This document shows positions 5,153 through 5,987 of a stretch of DNA of 5,987 nucleotides, piece after piece. Below the pieces are notes generated by a model. It was not told the DNA's origin. It saw only the letters and a program-made list of their open reading frames with translations, and made no database searches. The DNA is from JARRRL01 sp037380725 (lineage in GTDB: Bacteria; Pseudomonadota; Gammaproteobacteria; Pseudomonadales; JANQJO01), in the NCBI GenBank assembly GCA_037380725.1, contig JARRRL010000256.1:1-5987 (forward strand). The letters run 5' to 3'. Made by a program: the position numbers and the translations under genes. Position 1 is the first letter of the stretch, and each line of letters starts with the position of its first letter.

Positions 5153-5677
5153 ATGAATATCAATACCGTAGAAAATGTGCAGCAACTCAATGTCGATCAC
5201 TGTATCGCCGCCTTGGCTATGCAGCTCAAGGCGCGACTCAGCGAACTCGGTCGAGATGACTGCTACTTCGTAGGAATACAAACAGGCGGACTTTGGGTAG
5301 CCGAGCGCCTCGGGCAGCACCTCAATAAAGCGGACCAACTTGGTTCCCTCAACATTTCATTCTATCGGGACGATTTCAGTCAAATTGGGCTTCACCCTAC
5401 TGTTAACCCTTCTAGCTTGCGTTTTTCCGTTGATAACGCACACATCGTCTTAGTGGATGACGTCATCATGAGTGGTCGCACCATTCGCGCCGCATTGAAC
5501 GAGTTATTCGATTTTGGCCGCCCTCTCAGTGTTACCCTAGCGACTTTGGTAGACTTGCAAGCCAACGCCCTGCCCATTCGACCCGATGTATCCGGCATAT
5601 CCCTCACCTTAGCCCCCAATCAACGCATTAAACTCAACGGCCCCTCACCGCTGTCACTCGTCGTTAAAACACTCTGA
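5153..5677 (+). CDS. pyrR: PyrR, pyrimidine operon regulator / uracil phosphoribosyltransferase
   Basis: PyrR is a type I phosphoribosyltransferase-fold protein. In Bacillus it binds pyr mRNA in response to UMP/UTP and can make UMP from uracil and PRPP. In pseudomonads it sits directly before pyrB, as here. The 174-residue protein shows FVGIQTGGLWVAERL (39-53), LNISFYRDDFSQIGLHP (66-82) and the PRPP-binding loop VLVDDVIMSGRTIRAALNEL (99-118), followed by FDFGRP and LPIRPDVSG. I chose the ATG at 5153, which gives the family length. The frame is open upstream to a GTG at 5057, but those 32 residues look unlike the family and overlap the likely promoter. No Shine-Dalgarno sequence is visible before 5153; the leader is A-rich (GTTAAAAAACAC). 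Its regulatory role here is inferred from family and position. Confidence 0.93.
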   Translation: MNINTVENVQQLNVDHCIAALAMQLKARLSELGRDDCYFVGIQTGGLWVAERLGQHLNKADQLGSLNISFYRDDFSQIGLHPTVNPSSLRFSVDNAHIVLVDDVIMSGRTIRAALNELFDFGRPLSVTLATLVDLQANALPIRPDVSGISLTLAPNQRIKLNGPSPLSLVVKTL

Positions 5678-5731
5678 ACGTTCTCTCATTAACCCGCATT
5701 CGAGTCGCTCAGCAACCAGAATAAATTACAC

Positions 5732-5770
5732 ACCTTAAAGATTGCTCCGGACCTTAAAGTTGAGTACAAT
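5732..5770 (+). promoter_or_regulatory. candidate pyrB promoter with a 9-bp direct repeat
   Basis: TACAAT (5765-5770, five of six matches) lies 17 bp after TTGCTC (5742-5747, only TTG matching). The weak -35 sits between two exact copies of ACCTTAAAG (5732-5740 and 5751-5759), 19 bp apart. This spacing, near two helical turns, suits an activator or repressor dimer. The transcript would start near 5777, leaving about 95 nt before pyrB. Confidence 0.4.
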
Positions 5771-5834
5771 CGCACAGTTTTGCCTCGAGACAAAGCGCGA
5801 AACAAAATTGGAACGGTTGGCTACAAGGAAAGAA

Positions 5835-5933
5835 ATGCGCCGGGAGATATCAGAACGAGATTGGTGTTCACATGCCCTCCACTTTTTTACAGACGACCGC
5901 ACAAGGACAGCTCAAGCATTTTCTGTCGATTGA
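5835..5933 (+). other. possible leader reading frame overlapping the pyrB start
   Basis: An ATG at 5835 has AAGGA at 5825-5829 with 5-nt spacing, the best ribosome site near pyrB. The frame runs 32 codons (MRREISERDWCSHALHFF at its start) to a TGA at 5931-5933. It passes through the pyrB ATG in a different frame and ends about 60 nt inside pyrB. The peptide resembles nothing I know. It may be a regulatory leader or chance. Confidence 0.25.
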
Positions 5934-5987
5934 AGGGCTGCCCCAAGAATTATTGATACACCTGCTTGATCAAGCTCACGGCTTTAT
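5872..5987 (+). CDS. pyrB: PyrB, aspartate carbamoyltransferase catalytic chain (N-terminal part)
   Basis: Only the first 38 codons are inside the window; the gene continues to the right. Aspartate carbamoyltransferase makes N-carbamoyl-aspartate from carbamoyl phosphate and aspartate, the committed step of pyrimidine synthesis in the cytosol. The visible part, AQGQLKHFLSIEGLPQELL (10-28) then HLLDQAHGF, matches the N-terminus typical of Pseudomonas-type PyrB, where a GQLxHFxSxxGLPxELL block precedes the carbamoyl phosphate domain. The active-site STRTR motif would lie further right. The ATG at 5872 fits the family; no clear Shine-Dalgarno sequence precedes it. It follows pyrR by 194 bp, with its own promoter candidate. 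In pseudomonads pyrB is followed by an inactive dihydroorotase gene, which cannot be checked here. Confidence 0.88.
   Translation, partial: MPSTFLQTTAQGQLKHFLSIEGLPQELLIHLLDQAHGF

Overview
The window looks like chromosomal core DNA of a gammaproteobacterium of the Pseudomonas / Oceanospirillales-like (probably marine) type. The call rests on protein similarity recalled from memory and on gene order: pilI-pilH-pilG on the minus strand, facing gshB-tonB-algH-ruvX-pyrR-pyrB on the plus strand. This is essentially the order known from Pseudomonas aeruginosa (the PA0402-PA0410 neighbourhood). Base composition is moderate, lower in GC than in true pseudomonads. I see no tRNA, rRNA, CRISPR array, insertion sequence or phage gene.

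Left part (1-1333, minus strand): the start of the type IV pilus chemosensory (Chp) cluster. PilG and PilH are the two single-domain response regulators of twitching motility, followed by the N-terminal 80 codons of the CheW-like adaptor PilI, which runs off the left edge. The gaps between these genes are fairly large and hold inverted repeats, a weak promoter candidate before pilH, and an array of Shine-Dalgarno-like octamers before pilI. A 444-bp divergent intergenic region (1334-1777) separates this cluster from the rightward genes.

Middle part (1778-3772, plus strand): gshB (glutathione synthetase), a long two-part stem-loop that is probably its terminator, then a TonB-family protein of the TonB3 type, which in P. 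aeruginosa is linked to twitching motility. The GshB protein is notable: the flexible active-site loop of the family is absent by a clean in-frame deletion, although the rest of the ATP-grasp fold is well conserved.

Right part (3928-5987, plus strand): algH (yqgE) and ruvX (yqgF), a conserved pair 18 bp apart, then pyrR and the start of pyrB (aspartate carbamoyltransferase catalytic chain), which runs off the right edge. pyrR and pyrB each have a promoter-like element with repeats (an inverted repeat within the pyrR promoter, a 9-bp direct repeat around the pyrB -35). A short reading frame with a good ribosome binding site overlaps the pyrB start in another frame. algH, ruvX, pyrR and pyrB all lack a convincing Shine-Dalgarno sequence.

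No wholly new multi-gene system is visible. The observations most worth following are the loop-less GshB, the overlapping frame at pyrB, the 16-bp palindrome ahead of algH, and the repeated ribosome-binding-like units ahead of pilI.
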